DNA of 64,000 nucleotides, from NCBI GenBank assembly GCA_050943535.1, contig JBMNPJ010000001.1, positions 294,728 to 358,727 of the forward strand, in the 5' to 3' direction. Of the stretch, positions 44,758-54,103 are shown in pieces. Made by a program: the position numbers and the translations under genes. Below the pieces are notes generated by a model. The model searched no databases. It was not told the origin of the DNA and worked only from the letters and a program-made list of their open reading frames with translations. Source of the stretch: Massiliimalia sp050943535. GTDB lineage: Bacteria > Bacillota > Clostridia > Oscillospirales > Ruminococcaceae. Numbering within the stretch: position 1 is the first letter of the stretch; each line of letters begins with the position of its first letter.

Positions 44758-45969
44758 GTGGGCAGTTATCGCTTAATTACTCCGGAGGGGACAAAGGATT
44801 ATTTATTTGAAGAAGCTGTATTGAGAAAAAATGTTGAGAATAAATTGCGGGATGCGTTTCGGTTTCGGGGATACCATGAAGTGGTAACACCCAGCATTGA
44901 GTTTCTGGATGTGTTTGATACCAACGAGTGTGGGATGCCGATTGAACAGATGTATAAAATGGTGGATGCCAAAGGCCGGCTGACTGTGCTGCGTCCGGAT
45001 TCTACCATGCCTATTGCCAGATTGTGCGCAACCCGGTTAAAAAAAGAAACTATGCCGCTGAGGCTTTATTACAATCAGCCGGTTTTTTCTATAAATCCTT
45101 CTCTGCGGGGACGCAGTGACGAAGTGCTGCAGGCGGGGATTGAGCTAATTGGGGTAACTGGAAAAAAATCGGACTTGGAAGTGGTAGTAACCGCCATTAA
45201 GGTGCTGCAGGATTTAAAAATCGAAAATTTCCGGTTGGAGTTAGGTCACATCGGTTTATTTAACAGTTTGATTTCTCAGCTGAACCTTTCTTCTTCTGCC
45301 AAAGAAGAAATCCGGCAGATGATTGAAGATAAAAACTATCCGGCACTGAATGACCGGCTGGACGAACTGGAAAATCAGAGCTGTGCGTCCGTGATCAAGA
45401 TGCTGCCCCGGCTGTTTGGGGGTCAGGAAGTGTTCCGTCGGGCACGAGACCTGATGACCGATAACGAAACTGTTAAAGTGCTGGATTATCTGGAAGAATT
45501 GTACACCAGTTTGTCCGCTTTGGGATTGAAAGAAAAAATTACAGTGGATCTGGGAATTGTCAACAGGACAGATTATTACACAGGAATCGTATTTAAAGGA
45601 TATGTGGAAGGTTACGGAGAAGAAGTTCTTTCCGGAGGCCGGTATGACGGTCTGCTCAAGGAATTCGGCAAGGATTTAGGTGCGATTGGGTTTGCAGTCA
45701 ATATTGATTCTGCGGTCAAAGCGCTGCTAAATACCAAATCTCATCAGATTTCTCCGGTGGAAGTATTGGTATTTGCTCAGCCGGAAAATCAGATGAAAGC
45801 CCTGGAATACATCCAGCGGCTCGCAGAAGTCAAAATTGTAACCGAATACAGCCTGTTTGATACCATTGAAGAAACTTTGGATTACGCCAAGGAAAAAGGA
45901 ATTCATCGTATCGATATGGTAGGGGATGAAGTTAAAACCATTGACCTGTCATTTGCAGGGCAGTCATGA
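44758..45969 (+). CDS. hisZ: ATP phosphoribosyltransferase regulatory subunit HisZ
   Basis: Catalytically inactive histidyl-tRNA-synthetase paralogue that is required by short-form HisG and confers histidine feedback. TPEGTKDYLFEEA start, DVFDTNECGMPIEQMYKMVD, class II motif-like LRPDSTMPIARL, and GRYDGLLKEFGKDLGAIGFAV near residue 300. At 403 residues it lacks the anticodon-binding domain of HisS. GTG start with GAGGG 7 bases upstream. First gene of a ten-gene his operon. Confidence 0.95.
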   Translation: MGSYRLITPEGTKDYLFEEAVLRKNVENKLRDAFRFRGYHEVVTPSIEFLDVFDTNECGMPIEQMYKMVDAKGRLTVLRPDSTMPIARLCATRLKKETMPLRLYYNQPVFSINPSLRGRSDEVLQAGIELIGVTGKKSDLEVVVTAIKVLQDLKIENFRLELGHIGLFNSLISQLNLSSSAKEEIRQMIEDKNYPALNDRLDELENQSCASVIKMLPRLFGGQEVFRRARDLMTDNETVKVLDYLEELYTSLSALGLKEKITVDLGIVNRTDYYTGIVFKGYVEGYGEEVLSGGRYDGLLKEFGKDLGAIGFAVNIDSAVKALLNTKSHQISPVEVLVFAQPENQMKALEYIQRLAEVKIVTEYSLFDTIEETLDYAKEKGIHRIDMVGDEVKTIDLSFAGQS

Positions 45970-45986
45970 TAGAGGGGGAACAAACG

Positions 45987-46631
45987 ATGAGACCGATTCG
46001 GATTGCTCTGACCAAAGGGCGTTTGGAAAAAGATACAGTAGCCTTATTTGAAGCACTGGGGTACGACTGTACACAGCTGCAGAATAAGGGAAGAAAACTG
46101 ATTTTACAGATTCCGGACCAAGGACTGGAAGTAGTACTGGCAAAAGCCGCAGATGTGATTACCTATATTGAACACGGTGTGTGCGATATGGGGGTTGTGG
46201 GAAAAGACACCATTATGGAATACGGTGGCAGTTTTTTTGAAGTGACCGATTTAGGCTTCGGAAAATGTCGTTTTGCGTTGGCCGGAAAAAAAGGATGCGA
46301 TTTTTACGCAGGGCATGCGGAAAAAGTCATTGCAACCAAGTATCCCAATGTGACAAGAAAGTTTTTTGACTCCAAAGGAATGGATGTAAAAATTGTAAAA
46401 ATTGAAGGGTCTGTGGAACTGGCACCGCTGTTAAATTTGTCAGATGCCATTGTGGATATTGTAGAAACCGGAACTACACTGCGGGAAAATGGGCTGGAAG
46501 TTTACGAAGATGTTGCCAATATTTCCGCAAGACTGATTGTCAACACTGTGAGCATGAAAATGTATCAGCCGCAGATGGAGCAGATTATCAACGACATTGA
46601 ACATGCGCTGGAAGTTTCTCAAAAGAAATAA
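45987..46631 (+). CDS. hisG: ATP phosphoribosyltransferase (short form)
   Basis: First step of histidine synthesis, joining ATP and PRPP. The ATG at 45987 follows AGAGGGGG and gives 214 residues, lacking the C-terminal regulatory domain of long HisG, consistent with the adjacent hisZ. IALTKGRLEKDT, the DMGVVGKDT block and the PRPP loop DIVETGTTLRENGL are visible. Confidence 0.96.
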   Translation: MRPIRIALTKGRLEKDTVALFEALGYDCTQLQNKGRKLILQIPDQGLEVVLAKAADVITYIEHGVCDMGVVGKDTIMEYGGSFFEVTDLGFGKCRFALAGKKGCDFYAGHAEKVIATKYPNVTRKFFDSKGMDVKIVKIEGSVELAPLLNLSDAIVDIVETGTTLRENGLEVYEDVANISARLIVNTVSMKMYQPQMEQIINDIEHALEVSQKK

Positions 46632-46678
46632 CAGGTGATTTTGATTCATAGAAAATTTGTACGGAAAAGGTGAACAGC

Positions 46679-47968
46679 ATGATTGAGATTATTAAAACCA
46701 ATTATCAGGCAGAAAAAGAATATATGGCTCTGCTGAAAAGCAGAAGTACCCAGGTCGGGAAAACAGTTACCGAAGCAGTTACCCAGATTATCGAGGATGT
46801 TAGACAGCAGGGGGATCAGGCGTTACTGGCATATACAGAAAAATTTGACGGGAAACTGCCTCGTTATTTGGAAGTTCCCCGGGAAGATATTAATGATGCA
46901 TTGACCAATGCAGACCCTGATTTTGTCAACGCACTGCTCAATGCAGTAGAAAATATTACTGATTTTCATAACCGCCAGAAACAGCAGAGCTTTATCAATC
47001 CTAAAGAAAATGGTGTGATTATGGGTCAGCGGATCCGGGGATTAAAACGGGTTGGAATTTATGTTCCCGGAGGAACCGCAGCGTATCCTTCTTCTGTTTT
47101 GATGAATGCTATTCCTGCAAAAATTGCTGGGGTAGAAGAAATTGTCATGGTGACACCTCCATTGGCAGACGGTACCGCAAATCCGGATATTCTGGTAGCG
47201 GCAGCTTTGTGCGGTGTAGACCGTGTATTTTTGATGGGAGGCGCTCAGGCAGTAGCAGCGCTGGCTTACGGAACAGAAAGTGTTCCGAAAGTGGATAAAA
47301 TTGTAGGACCTGGCAATATCTATGTGGCAACAGCAAAACGTCTGTTGTACGGCACCGTAGATATTGATATGATTGCAGGACCCAGTGAAATTTTAATTTT
47401 GGCAGACGAAACCGCTCCAGCAAAATTTGTAGCGGCAGACTTAATGTCTCAGGCAGAACATGACAAACTGGCCTCTGCCATTCTGATTACCACTTCCGAA
47501 AAATTAGCAGAAGAAACCAAAGCAGAACTGGCTCGTCAGGTGGAAGGCTTATCCAGAAAAGATATTATCCTTTCTTCTCTCAAAGACTTCGGCGCTATTT
47601 TTGTCTGCGATGACAAAGACTATGCAGTGGAACTTGCCAATGAATTTGCTCCGGAACACCTGGAAGTGATGATGGAAAATCCAATGGAATATATCGGAAA
47701 ACTGGATAATGCCGGCTCTGTATTTTTGGGCAATTACGCTCCGGAACCATTGGGAGACTATTATGCCGGACCAAACCACGTTTTGCCTACCAGCGGAACT
47801 GCTCGCTTTTTCTCTCCGTTGTCTGTAGATGCATTTGTGAAAAAATCCAGCTATATTTATTATACCGAAGACGCTCTGCGTCAGGCGCATGATGATATTG
47901 TGCTGCTGGCGGAAAAAGAAGGATTAACAGCACATGCCAATTCTATCATTGTTCGTGCTGAATCTTAA
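46679..47968 (+). CDS. hisD: Histidinol dehydrogenase
   Basis: Zinc enzyme for the last two oxidations to histidine, 429 residues from the ATG at 46679 (AAAAGG upstream). GLKRVGIYVPGGTAAYPSS, VDKIVGPGNIYVATAKRLLYG-type NAD region, MIAGPSEILILAD, DLMSQAEHD with metal-ligand Gln/His, and PNHVLPTSGTARF near the end. Confidence 0.97.
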   Translation: MIEIIKTNYQAEKEYMALLKSRSTQVGKTVTEAVTQIIEDVRQQGDQALLAYTEKFDGKLPRYLEVPREDINDALTNADPDFVNALLNAVENITDFHNRQKQQSFINPKENGVIMGQRIRGLKRVGIYVPGGTAAYPSSVLMNAIPAKIAGVEEIVMVTPPLADGTANPDILVAAALCGVDRVFLMGGAQAVAALAYGTESVPKVDKIVGPGNIYVATAKRLLYGTVDIDMIAGPSEILILADETAPAKFVAADLMSQAEHDKLASAILITTSEKLAEETKAELARQVEGLSRKDIILSSLKDFGAIFVCDDKDYAVELANEFAPEHLEVMMENPMEYIGKLDNAGSVFLGNYAPEPLGDYYAGPNHVLPTSGTARFFSPLSVDAFVKKSSYIYYTEDALRQAHDDIVLLAEKEGLTAHANSIIVRAES

Positions 47969-48016
47969 AATTTACAATGACTTGCTGACCGTATGAAAAT
48001 AGAGGGGGACTTACCA

Positions 48017-49078
48017 TTGAAATACCAATTGCCGGAAAAAATCAAAAAACTTAAACCCTATGATCCCATAGAAGGGGACTATGAGATTCGGGTAGATGCC
48101 AATGAATCCTTTTTCAATTTAAACCAGATTCAGCTGAAACACCTGGAAACACAGCTGGAAACTTTGCGGTATAACCGTTATCCGGATCCTTATGCGAAAA
48201 AACTTTGTCAGGCATTTGCCGATTTTTATGGGCTGGACCCGCAGTTGGTTACCGCCGGAAACGGTTCCGATGAACTGATTGGGCTGTTATGCGGTGCTTT
48301 CTGCGGTCCGGATGACAAAGTAGGGGTATTCGAACAGGATTTTTCCATGTATCGGATTGACTGTGAAATCTACAGTGTTGCCTGTGTTACCCTTCCAAAA
48401 CGGGAAGATTTGACCATTGATGTAGAGGAAACCATCCGGCAGATTGATGAACAGGGAATCAGTGTACTGATTTTTTCTAATCCATGCAACCCGACTTCAC
48501 TGGGACTTTCTCGGGAAGATGTAAGAAGACTGATTACCGGAACTGGTGCACTGGTTGTGCTGGACGAAGCTTATATGGACTTTTGGAATCAGTCCATGCT
48601 GGAAGAAGTGGAAGAGTATGAGAATCTGATTATCTTGAGAACCTGCTCCAAAGCCATTGGCTTAGCAGGGATTCGGGTTGGGTTTGCAGTAGCAAACCAG
48701 CGGCTGAGCCAGGCGCTGAAGGGCGCCAAACCGCCGTACAATGTCAATATTCTGTCTCAGCTGTATGGGGAAGTGACATTGTCTGACAAAGAATATCTCA
48801 ACCGGGCCCTGAATGCCATTTGTGAGGAAACCGCCCGCTTAAATAAAAAGTTAGAAGATCTTTCTCAGCGGTATCCGGTGCTTGAAAAAGTATATCCTTC
48901 CTGCACCAATTTTGTGTATGTGAAGACAGAGAAATCTCGGGAGATTTTTGAAAACCTTTTGAAACGCTCCATTGCGGTTCGGCTTATGGGAGGATATCTG
49001 CGGATTTCCTGCGGAAGCGGAATTGAAAATGAAATTGTGCTGAAAAATTTGGAAGAAGTGCTGCAGGAATTATCCTGA
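48017..49078 (+). CDS. hisC: Histidinol-phosphate aminotransferase
   Basis: PLP-dependent fold-type I aminotransferase, about 353 residues. A TTG at 48017 with AGAGGGGG (48001-48008) upstream is preferred over ATG 47993, because the Shine-Dalgarno lies inside the longer frame. ANESFF, GNGSDELIGLL, FSNPCNPTSL, VVLDEAYMDF and the PLP lysine in TCSKAIGLAGIRVGF (SKA) are present. Confidence 0.95.
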   Translation: MKYQLPEKIKKLKPYDPIEGDYEIRVDANESFFNLNQIQLKHLETQLETLRYNRYPDPYAKKLCQAFADFYGLDPQLVTAGNGSDELIGLLCGAFCGPDDKVGVFEQDFSMYRIDCEIYSVACVTLPKREDLTIDVEETIRQIDEQGISVLIFSNPCNPTSLGLSREDVRRLITGTGALVVLDEAYMDFWNQSMLEEVEEYENLIILRTCSKAIGLAGIRVGFAVANQRLSQALKGAKPPYNVNILSQLYGEVTLSDKEYLNRALNAICEETARLNKKLEDLSQRYPVLEKVYPSCTNFVYVKTEKSREIFENLLKRSIAVRLMGGYLRISCGSGIENEIVLKNLEEVLQELS

Positions 49079-49094
49079 GAAAGGGGAAACGGCT

Positions 49095-49676
49095 ATGCGT
49101 GAAGCATCAGTTTACCGGGAAACCAAAGAGACAAAAATAACAGTTCGCTTGAATCTGGACGGCAGCGGTCAGGTTTGTATCGATACAGGTGTGGGATTTT
49201 TTGACCATATGCTGACAGCATTGGGCGTTCACGCCGGATTGGATTTGGAAATTAAGGTAGAGGGCGATTTGCAGGTGGACTGCCACCATACCATAGAAGA
49301 TACCGGGATTGTATTAGGGGATGCTTTGGCAAAAGCATTGGGTGACCGCTCCGGCATTGCCCGGTACGGTACTGCATTTATCCCTATGGATGAAGCGTTG
49401 GGATTTGCTTCTCTGGATATCAGCGGCCGGCCGTTTTTGGTATTCCGCTGTGAATTTTCTGCTCCTCAGATCGGTGCCATGGACACCCAGATGGTAGAGG
49501 AATTTTTCCGCGCTTTGGCATTTCACAGTGGGATGACCCTTCACCTGTCCTGCGAATATGGAAAGAACGATCACCATAAGGCAGAAGCTTTGTTTAAAGC
49601 CTTTGCTCATGGACTCAAACAGGCAGTTTCTCCCTTAAAGCCGGGAGAAGTGCTGTCAACCAAAGGGGTTCTTTGA
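49095..49676 (+). CDS. hisB: Imidazoleglycerol-phosphate dehydratase
   Basis: Manganese enzyme of 193 residues, the dehydratase only, without the N-terminal phosphatase domain of enterobacterial HisB. GVGFFDHMLTALGVHAGLDL and HHTIEDTGIVLGDALAKALG with metal-ligand histidines, later HHKAEALFKAFA. GAAAGGGG precedes the ATG. Confidence 0.97.
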   Translation: MREASVYRETKETKITVRLNLDGSGQVCIDTGVGFFDHMLTALGVHAGLDLEIKVEGDLQVDCHHTIEDTGIVLGDALAKALGDRSGIARYGTAFIPMDEALGFASLDISGRPFLVFRCEFSAPQIGAMDTQMVEEFFRALAFHSGMTLHLSCEYGKNDHHKAEALFKAFAHGLKQAVSPLKPGEVLSTKGVL

Positions 49677-49705
49677 TAAAATCAGTGGAAAGGGATTCGA
49701 TACCG

Positions 49706-50311
49706 ATGATTGCGATTATAGATTATGGAGCCGGAAATCTGTTTAGTGTAAAAAATGCTCTGGATTATTTGGGCGAAGCATACTGCATTACCAATGACCG
49801 GGAAGAAATTATGAAAGCAGACAGTATGATCCTCCCTGGGGTAGGGGCATTTCCTTATGCCATGGATATGCTGGAAAAAACCGGACTGATTGATACCATC
49901 CGAAAAGAAGTAGAGAAAAAACCTCTTTTAGGAATCTGCCTGGGAATGCAGATGCTGTTTGAAGAAGGGTATGAATTTGAAAAACGGGATGGTTTGGGAT
50001 TTATTCCCGGAACGGTGGAACCGCTCCCTGACACAGGGCTGAAAATTCCTCATATGGGGTGGAATCAGCTGCGGATTCACCAGCCGGAAAACCCGCTTTT
50101 AAAAGGAATTTCTCCTCAGGACTGCGTGTATTTTGTCCATTCTTATGTAGCTCGGACAGAGGCGCAGTATATTGCGGCTGACTGTGAGTACGGAACTGCG
50201 GTACCTGCTTTGGTAGCGCGGGGGAATGTGTTTGGAGCTCAGTTCCATCCGGAAAAAAGCGGTGAAGTGGGACTGCAGATTTTAAGGAATTTTGGAGGGC
50301 TTACAAAATGA
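49706..50311 (+). CDS. hisH: Imidazole glycerol phosphate synthase glutaminase subunit
   Basis: Class I glutamine amidotransferase feeding ammonia to HisF. IAIIDYGAGNLFSVKNAL start; nucleophile Cys in LLGICLGMQMLFE; His-Glu of the triad in AQFHPEKSG. The ATG at 49706 (GGAAAGGG upstream) gives 201 residues; an in-frame TTG at 49673 overlapping hisB is possible. Its stop overlaps the hisA start (ATGA). Confidence 0.95.
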   Translation: MIAIIDYGAGNLFSVKNALDYLGEAYCITNDREEIMKADSMILPGVGAFPYAMDMLEKTGLIDTIRKEVEKKPLLGICLGMQMLFEEGYEFEKRDGLGFIPGTVEPLPDTGLKIPHMGWNQLRIHQPENPLLKGISPQDCVYFVHSYVARTEAQYIAADCEYGTAVPALVARGNVFGAQFHPEKSGEVGLQILRNFGGLTK

Positions 50312-51033
50312 TCATACTTCCAGCAATTGATATTAAAGGCGGAAACTGCGTGCGCCTGCGTCAGGGGGATTTTCAGACAGCAGAAAAGGTGGCAGAAGAT
50401 CCGTTTGAAACCGCCAAAAGATTTGAAACAGCAGGAGCCGAATATCTTCACATGGTGGATTTGGACGGTGCAAAAGACGCCAAAATGGTAAACCGGGAAC
50501 TGTTTGTCAAAATGGCAGCCGAAACCGGCATGAAAATCGAATTGGGCGGCGGAATCCGTACCATGGAAGCCATTGAATATTATCTTTCTCATGGGATTGC
50601 GCGCATTATTTTAGGTTCTGTAGCAGTGAAAAATCCGGCTCTGGTGAAAGAAGCCGTTGCTGCCTATGGGGATCAGATTGCAGTAGGAATTGACGCCAAA
50701 AACGGGATGGTTGCTACAGAAGGCTGGCTGGATACCAGTGAGGTCACCTATTTGGATTTGGCAAAAGCCATGGAACAGGCAGGGGTAAAATACATTATTT
50801 ACACCGATATTTCCCGGGATGGAACATTAGCAGGAGCCAATTTAGAACAGCTGGATCAGATTAATCGGGCAGTTTCCTGTGAGATTATCGCCAGCGGAGG
50901 CATCCGTGACCGGAATGATATTAAGGCTTTGCGGGGTTTGAATTTGTATGGCGCAATTTGCGGAAAATCTCTGTATCAGGGAACACTGGACTTGGCAGAA
51001 GCCATTGCGCTGGGAGGGACAACGTCATGCTGA
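50308..51033 (+). CDS. hisA: ProFAR isomerase HisA
   Basis: Phosphoribosylformimino-5-aminoimidazole carboxamide ribotide isomerase, a TIM barrel of 241 residues. ILPAIDIKGGNCVRLRQGD start with the catalytic Asp, HMVDLDGAKD, ELGGGIR and TDISRDGTLAG with the second Asp, then ASGGI. Coupled on both sides by overlaps. Confidence 0.97.
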   Translation: MIILPAIDIKGGNCVRLRQGDFQTAEKVAEDPFETAKRFETAGAEYLHMVDLDGAKDAKMVNRELFVKMAAETGMKIELGGGIRTMEAIEYYLSHGIARIILGSVAVKNPALVKEAVAAYGDQIAVGIDAKNGMVATEGWLDTSEVTYLDLAKAMEQAGVKYIIYTDISRDGTLAGANLEQLDQINRAVSCEIIASGGIRDRNDIKALRGLNLYGAICGKSLYQGTLDLAEAIALGGTTSC

Positions 51034-51788
51034 CCAAAAGAATTATTCCCTGTTTGGATGTAAAAAATGGCCGGGTTGTCAAAGGAATTAATTTTGTAGG
51101 AATCAAAGATGTAGGGGATCCGGTGGAGTGCGCTAAACTGTATAATGAACAGGGTGCGGACGAAATTGTATTTTTGGATATCACTGCTACCCATGAGGGC
51201 CGGGGTACTATGCTGGATGTGGTAGAACGGACTGCCAAAGAGGTGTTTATTCCCCTGACAGTGGGAGGGGGAATTAATTCCATTGAAGATTTTAAAAACA
51301 CCCTGCGTGCCGGGGCGGATAAGGTTTCAGTCAATTCCGCAGCAGTAAAAAATCCCCAGCTGATTCGCGAGGCGGCAGACCGGTTCGGCAGTCAGTGCGT
51401 AGTAGTTGCCATTGATGCCAAACGGATTGAGGGCTCCTTTCATGTAGTAGTTCATGGGGGAAGAATTGATACTGGGCTGGATGCCATTGAATGGGCAAAA
51501 GAGGCGGTTTCTCTGGGAGCCGGAGAAATCTTGCTGACCTCCATGGATGCAGACGGAACGAAAAATGGGTTTGACCACGAACTGCTCAATGCAGTTTGTC
51601 AGGTGGTTTCTGTACCGGTGATTGCCAGCGGTGGATGCGGAAAGTTGGAACATTTTTCTCAGGTGTTTTTAGAAACCGATGCAGATGCGGCATTGGCAGC
51701 GTCTTTATTCCATTATCGGGAATTGACTGTGGAACAGGTAAAACACCATTTGCGGGAAAAAGACATTCCGGTTCGCCTGAGCAAATAA
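51027..51788 (+). CDS. hisF: Imidazole glycerol phosphate synthase cyclase subunit
   Basis: TIM-barrel cyclase partner of HisH, 253 residues. The ATG at 51027 follows GGAGGG and overlaps hisA by 7 bases; MLTKRIIPCLDVKNGRVVKG is the standard start with the catalytic Asp, and LTSMDADGTKNGFD carries the second. PLTVGGGI and ASGGCG are the phosphate-binding loops. Confidence 0.97.
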   Translation: MLTKRIIPCLDVKNGRVVKGINFVGIKDVGDPVECAKLYNEQGADEIVFLDITATHEGRGTMLDVVERTAKEVFIPLTVGGGINSIEDFKNTLRAGADKVSVNSAAVKNPQLIREAADRFGSQCVVVAIDAKRIEGSFHVVVHGGRIDTGLDAIEWAKEAVSLGAGEILLTSMDADGTKNGFDHELLNAVCQVVSVPVIASGGCGKLEHFSQVFLETDADAALAASLFHYRELTVEQVKHHLREKDIPVRLSK

Positions 51789-51821
51789 CATGTAGAAAAT
51801 CTTGTGAGGAAAAATAAAGCC

Positions 51822-52175
51822 ATGGACTTAAAAAAATATTTTCAGAAATCAGAATTGATTCCGGCTGTGGTGGTGGAAGATGCCACCGGGGAAGTGCTGA
51901 TGCTGGCATATATGAATCAGGTCAGTCTGCAAAAAACCATGGAGACAGGCTACACCTGGTTTTGGAGCCGTTCCAGACAGGAACTGTGGAACAAAGGCGC
52001 TACCAGCGGACATCTGCAAAAGGTAATCAGCATTACCTCAGACTGTGATGATGATACCCTGCTGGTACGGGTTAATCAAACAGGACCAGCTTGCCATACC
52101 GGCAGTCACAGCTGCTTTTTTAAACCGATTTGGGACAACGGGGTAATACTAGAACAGGAGGATGAAGACAAATGA
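51822..52175 (+). CDS. hisI: Phosphoribosyl-AMP cyclohydrolase
   Basis: Zinc/magnesium enzyme of 117 residues. GEVLMLAYMNQVSLQKTMETG, WSRSRQELWNKGATSGH, and metal ligands in SDCDDDTLLVRV and GPACHTGSHSCF. The ATG at 51822 is chosen over a GTG at 51804 that lies in the Shine-Dalgarno. Overlaps hisE by ATGA. Confidence 0.96.
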   Translation: MDLKKYFQKSELIPAVVVEDATGEVLMLAYMNQVSLQKTMETGYTWFWSRSRQELWNKGATSGHLQKVISITSDCDDDTLLVRVNQTGPACHTGSHSCFFKPIWDNGVILEQEDEDK

Positions 52176-52501
52176 CACAGGATGTGTTGATGGATTTATA
52201 TGAAGTAGTAAAACAGAGAAAGGAACATTTTGAAGAAGGTTCCTATACCTGTTATCTGTTCCAGCAGGGTCTGGATAAAATTTTGAAAAAATGCGGGGAA
52301 GAATGCTCCGAAATGATTATCGCCTCCAAAAACGAAAGCCAGGAAGATCTGGTAGGAGAAATTGGAGACTTAATTTATCACATGATGGTATTGATGGTAG
52401 AACGGGGTGTTCCGCTGGAAGATGTTATGGCTCTGCTAGAAAAACGGAGTCAGAAAATCGGGAATTTGAAAAAATTCCATGTAGTAGACCGGGAATCATA
52501 A
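52172..52501 (+). CDS. hisE: Phosphoribosyl-ATP pyrophosphatase
   Basis: All-alpha MazG-superfamily pyrophosphohydrolase of 109 residues, second step of the pathway. GLDKILKKCGEECSEMIIA and VGEIGDLIYHMMVLM hold the metal-binding Glu/Asp residues. Separate from hisI, unlike fused HisIE. Last gene of the operon. Confidence 0.96.
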   Translation: MTQDVLMDLYEVVKQRKEHFEEGSYTCYLFQQGLDKILKKCGEECSEMIIASKNESQEDLVGEIGDLIYHMMVLMVERGVPLEDVMALLEKRSQKIGNLKKFHVVDRES

Positions 52502-52534
52502 TAACAGCTTCTGCAATTGAAAAACAAGTAAAAT

Positions 52535-52591
52535 AAAAGCCGATGTCTGGATTTTTGAAGTAAATTCATTTTTCCAGGGCACGGCTTTTTT
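52535..52591 (+). terminator. Terminator of the histidine operon
   Basis: AAAAGCCG (52535-52542) with CGGCTTTT, extended by CTGGA/TCCAG across a small mismatch, then T-rich sequence. Confidence 0.8.
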
Positions 52592-52592
52592 G

Positions 52593-52621
52593 TTGTATCT
52601 AACAAAAGGGTGTGCTATACT
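52593..52621 (+). promoter_or_regulatory. Sigma-A promoter of the symporter operon
   Basis: TTGTAT (52593-52598) and TATACT (52616-52621), 17-base spacer, TGC extended -10. Confidence 0.75.
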
Positions 52622-52708
52622 AAAACTACGTATGTATTAGGAATACTGAATCTGTATTTTGCATAAAGAATGGTAAAAGGACTGTCCGGGAATAGGAGGA
52701 ACAACAGG

Positions 52709-54103
52709 GTGAGTAAAATGATAGAACAGTTGGATCTGGCAGCAATGATCGAAAAAATCAATCAAGCGGTGAATGGCGTAGTGTGGGGACCATTTATGCT
52801 GCTTCTTTTATTGGGGATTGGCGTTTACTTTTCCATCCGCCTGGGATTTCCTCAGCTGACAAAAGTTAGGTTTATTTTCCGCCGCACATTGGGTTCTTTT
52901 TTTCGGAAGGACGGGTCTTCCTCCGGTGAGGGAGTTGCGCCCTTTAAAGCAACTGCTACTGCATTGGCTGGGACTTTGGGAACCGGAAATATTGTAGGGG
53001 TTGCTACGGCCATTACAGCAGGAGGACCGGGAGCGGTTTTCTGGATGTGGGTCAGTGCCTTTTTTGGTATGGTGACAAAATATGCAGAAATTTGCCTAGC
53101 TGTAAAATTCCGTGAGAAAAATGATCGGGGAGAACCGGTTGGCGGCCCGATGTATTATCTTGAAAAAGGGTTAAAGCAAAAATGGCTTGCAGTTTTGTTT
53201 GCATGTTTTTGTTCTCTTGCCGCTTTTGGAATTGGGAATATGACCCAGATTAATGCAATTTCTCAGAGCTTGGAAACCACCTTTCATATTAACCCATTGT
53301 TGACCGGCGTTGTATGTGCGGTGCTGGTTGCAGTGGCTGTTTTAGGAGGAGTAAAAAGCATTACTTCTGTGACCACCGCCATTGTACCGGTGCTGGCGCT
53401 GTTTTATATTGGTGGAGCCGTGATTTCTCTTGTGCTGAAAGCCGGGGAGCTTCCCCATGTATTTGGCTGGATTTTTGAAGAAGCCTTTCATTTTCGTTCT
53501 GCCGGCGGTGGCATTGCCGGATATGCCATGATGTCTGCCATGCGGTATGGATTTTCCCGAGGTATTTTCTCCAATGAAGCTGGGCTGGGATCAGCGCCCA
53601 TTGCCCATGCAGTATCCAACACCAAAGAACCGGTGGAACAGGGAATTTGGGGGATTTTTGAGGTGTTTGTGGACACCATTATAGTATGTACCATGACCGC
53701 TCTGGTCATTCTTACATCCGGTGTATTTGGTACCGGGCTGGACGGCGCAGATTTAACATCCGCAGCATTTGGACAGACGCTGGGGAACTTTGCAGGAAGT
53801 TTTATTTCAGTTTCCATTACGTTGTTTGCTTTTTCTACTTTGGTCAGCTGGTCCTATTATGGGGAACAGTGTGTTCAGTATTTGTTTTCCAGCAAGAAAG
53901 CAGTGACCATTTACCGGTGCATTTATGTGCTGCTGGTAGTTGTAGGGGCAGTGATGGAACTGACTTTGGTTTGGGGGATCAGCGATACCATGAACGGGAT
54001 GATGGCAATTCCCAACTTGATTGGATTGGCTGGGCTTTCTTCTGTGGTGATTCGGGAAACCAAAGGGTATTTTCATAAAGTAGAACAGGAAGGACTGGAA
54101 TAA
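52709..54103 (+). CDS. Sodium:alanine/glycine symporter (AGCS family)
   Basis: Membrane transporter of 464 residues from a GTG at 52709, 8 bases after AGGAGGA. About ten helices. GTLGTGNIVGVATAITAGGPGAVFW (in parts), KYAEICLAVKFRE, GGPMYYLEKGL and SNEAGLGSAPIAHA are the AGCS signature blocks. Its TAA overlaps the next ATG (TAATG), so it is coupled to the HD-Nudix gene. Confidence 0.94.
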   Translation: MSKMIEQLDLAAMIEKINQAVNGVVWGPFMLLLLLGIGVYFSIRLGFPQLTKVRFIFRRTLGSFFRKDGSSSGEGVAPFKATATALAGTLGTGNIVGVATAITAGGPGAVFWMWVSAFFGMVTKYAEICLAVKFREKNDRGEPVGGPMYYLEKGLKQKWLAVLFACFCSLAAFGIGNMTQINAISQSLETTFHINPLLTGVVCAVLVAVAVLGGVKSITSVTTAIVPVLALFYIGGAVISLVLKAGELPHVFGWIFEEAFHFRSAGGGIAGYAMMSAMRYGFSRGIFSNEAGLGSAPIAHAVSNTKEPVEQGIWGIFEVFVDTIIVCTMTALVILTSGVFGTGLDGADLTSAAFGQTLGNFAGSFISVSITLFAFSTLVSWSYYGEQCVQYLFSSKKAVTIYRCIYVLLVVVGAVMELTLVWGISDTMNGMMAIPNLIGLAGLSSVVIRETKGYFHKVEQEGLE

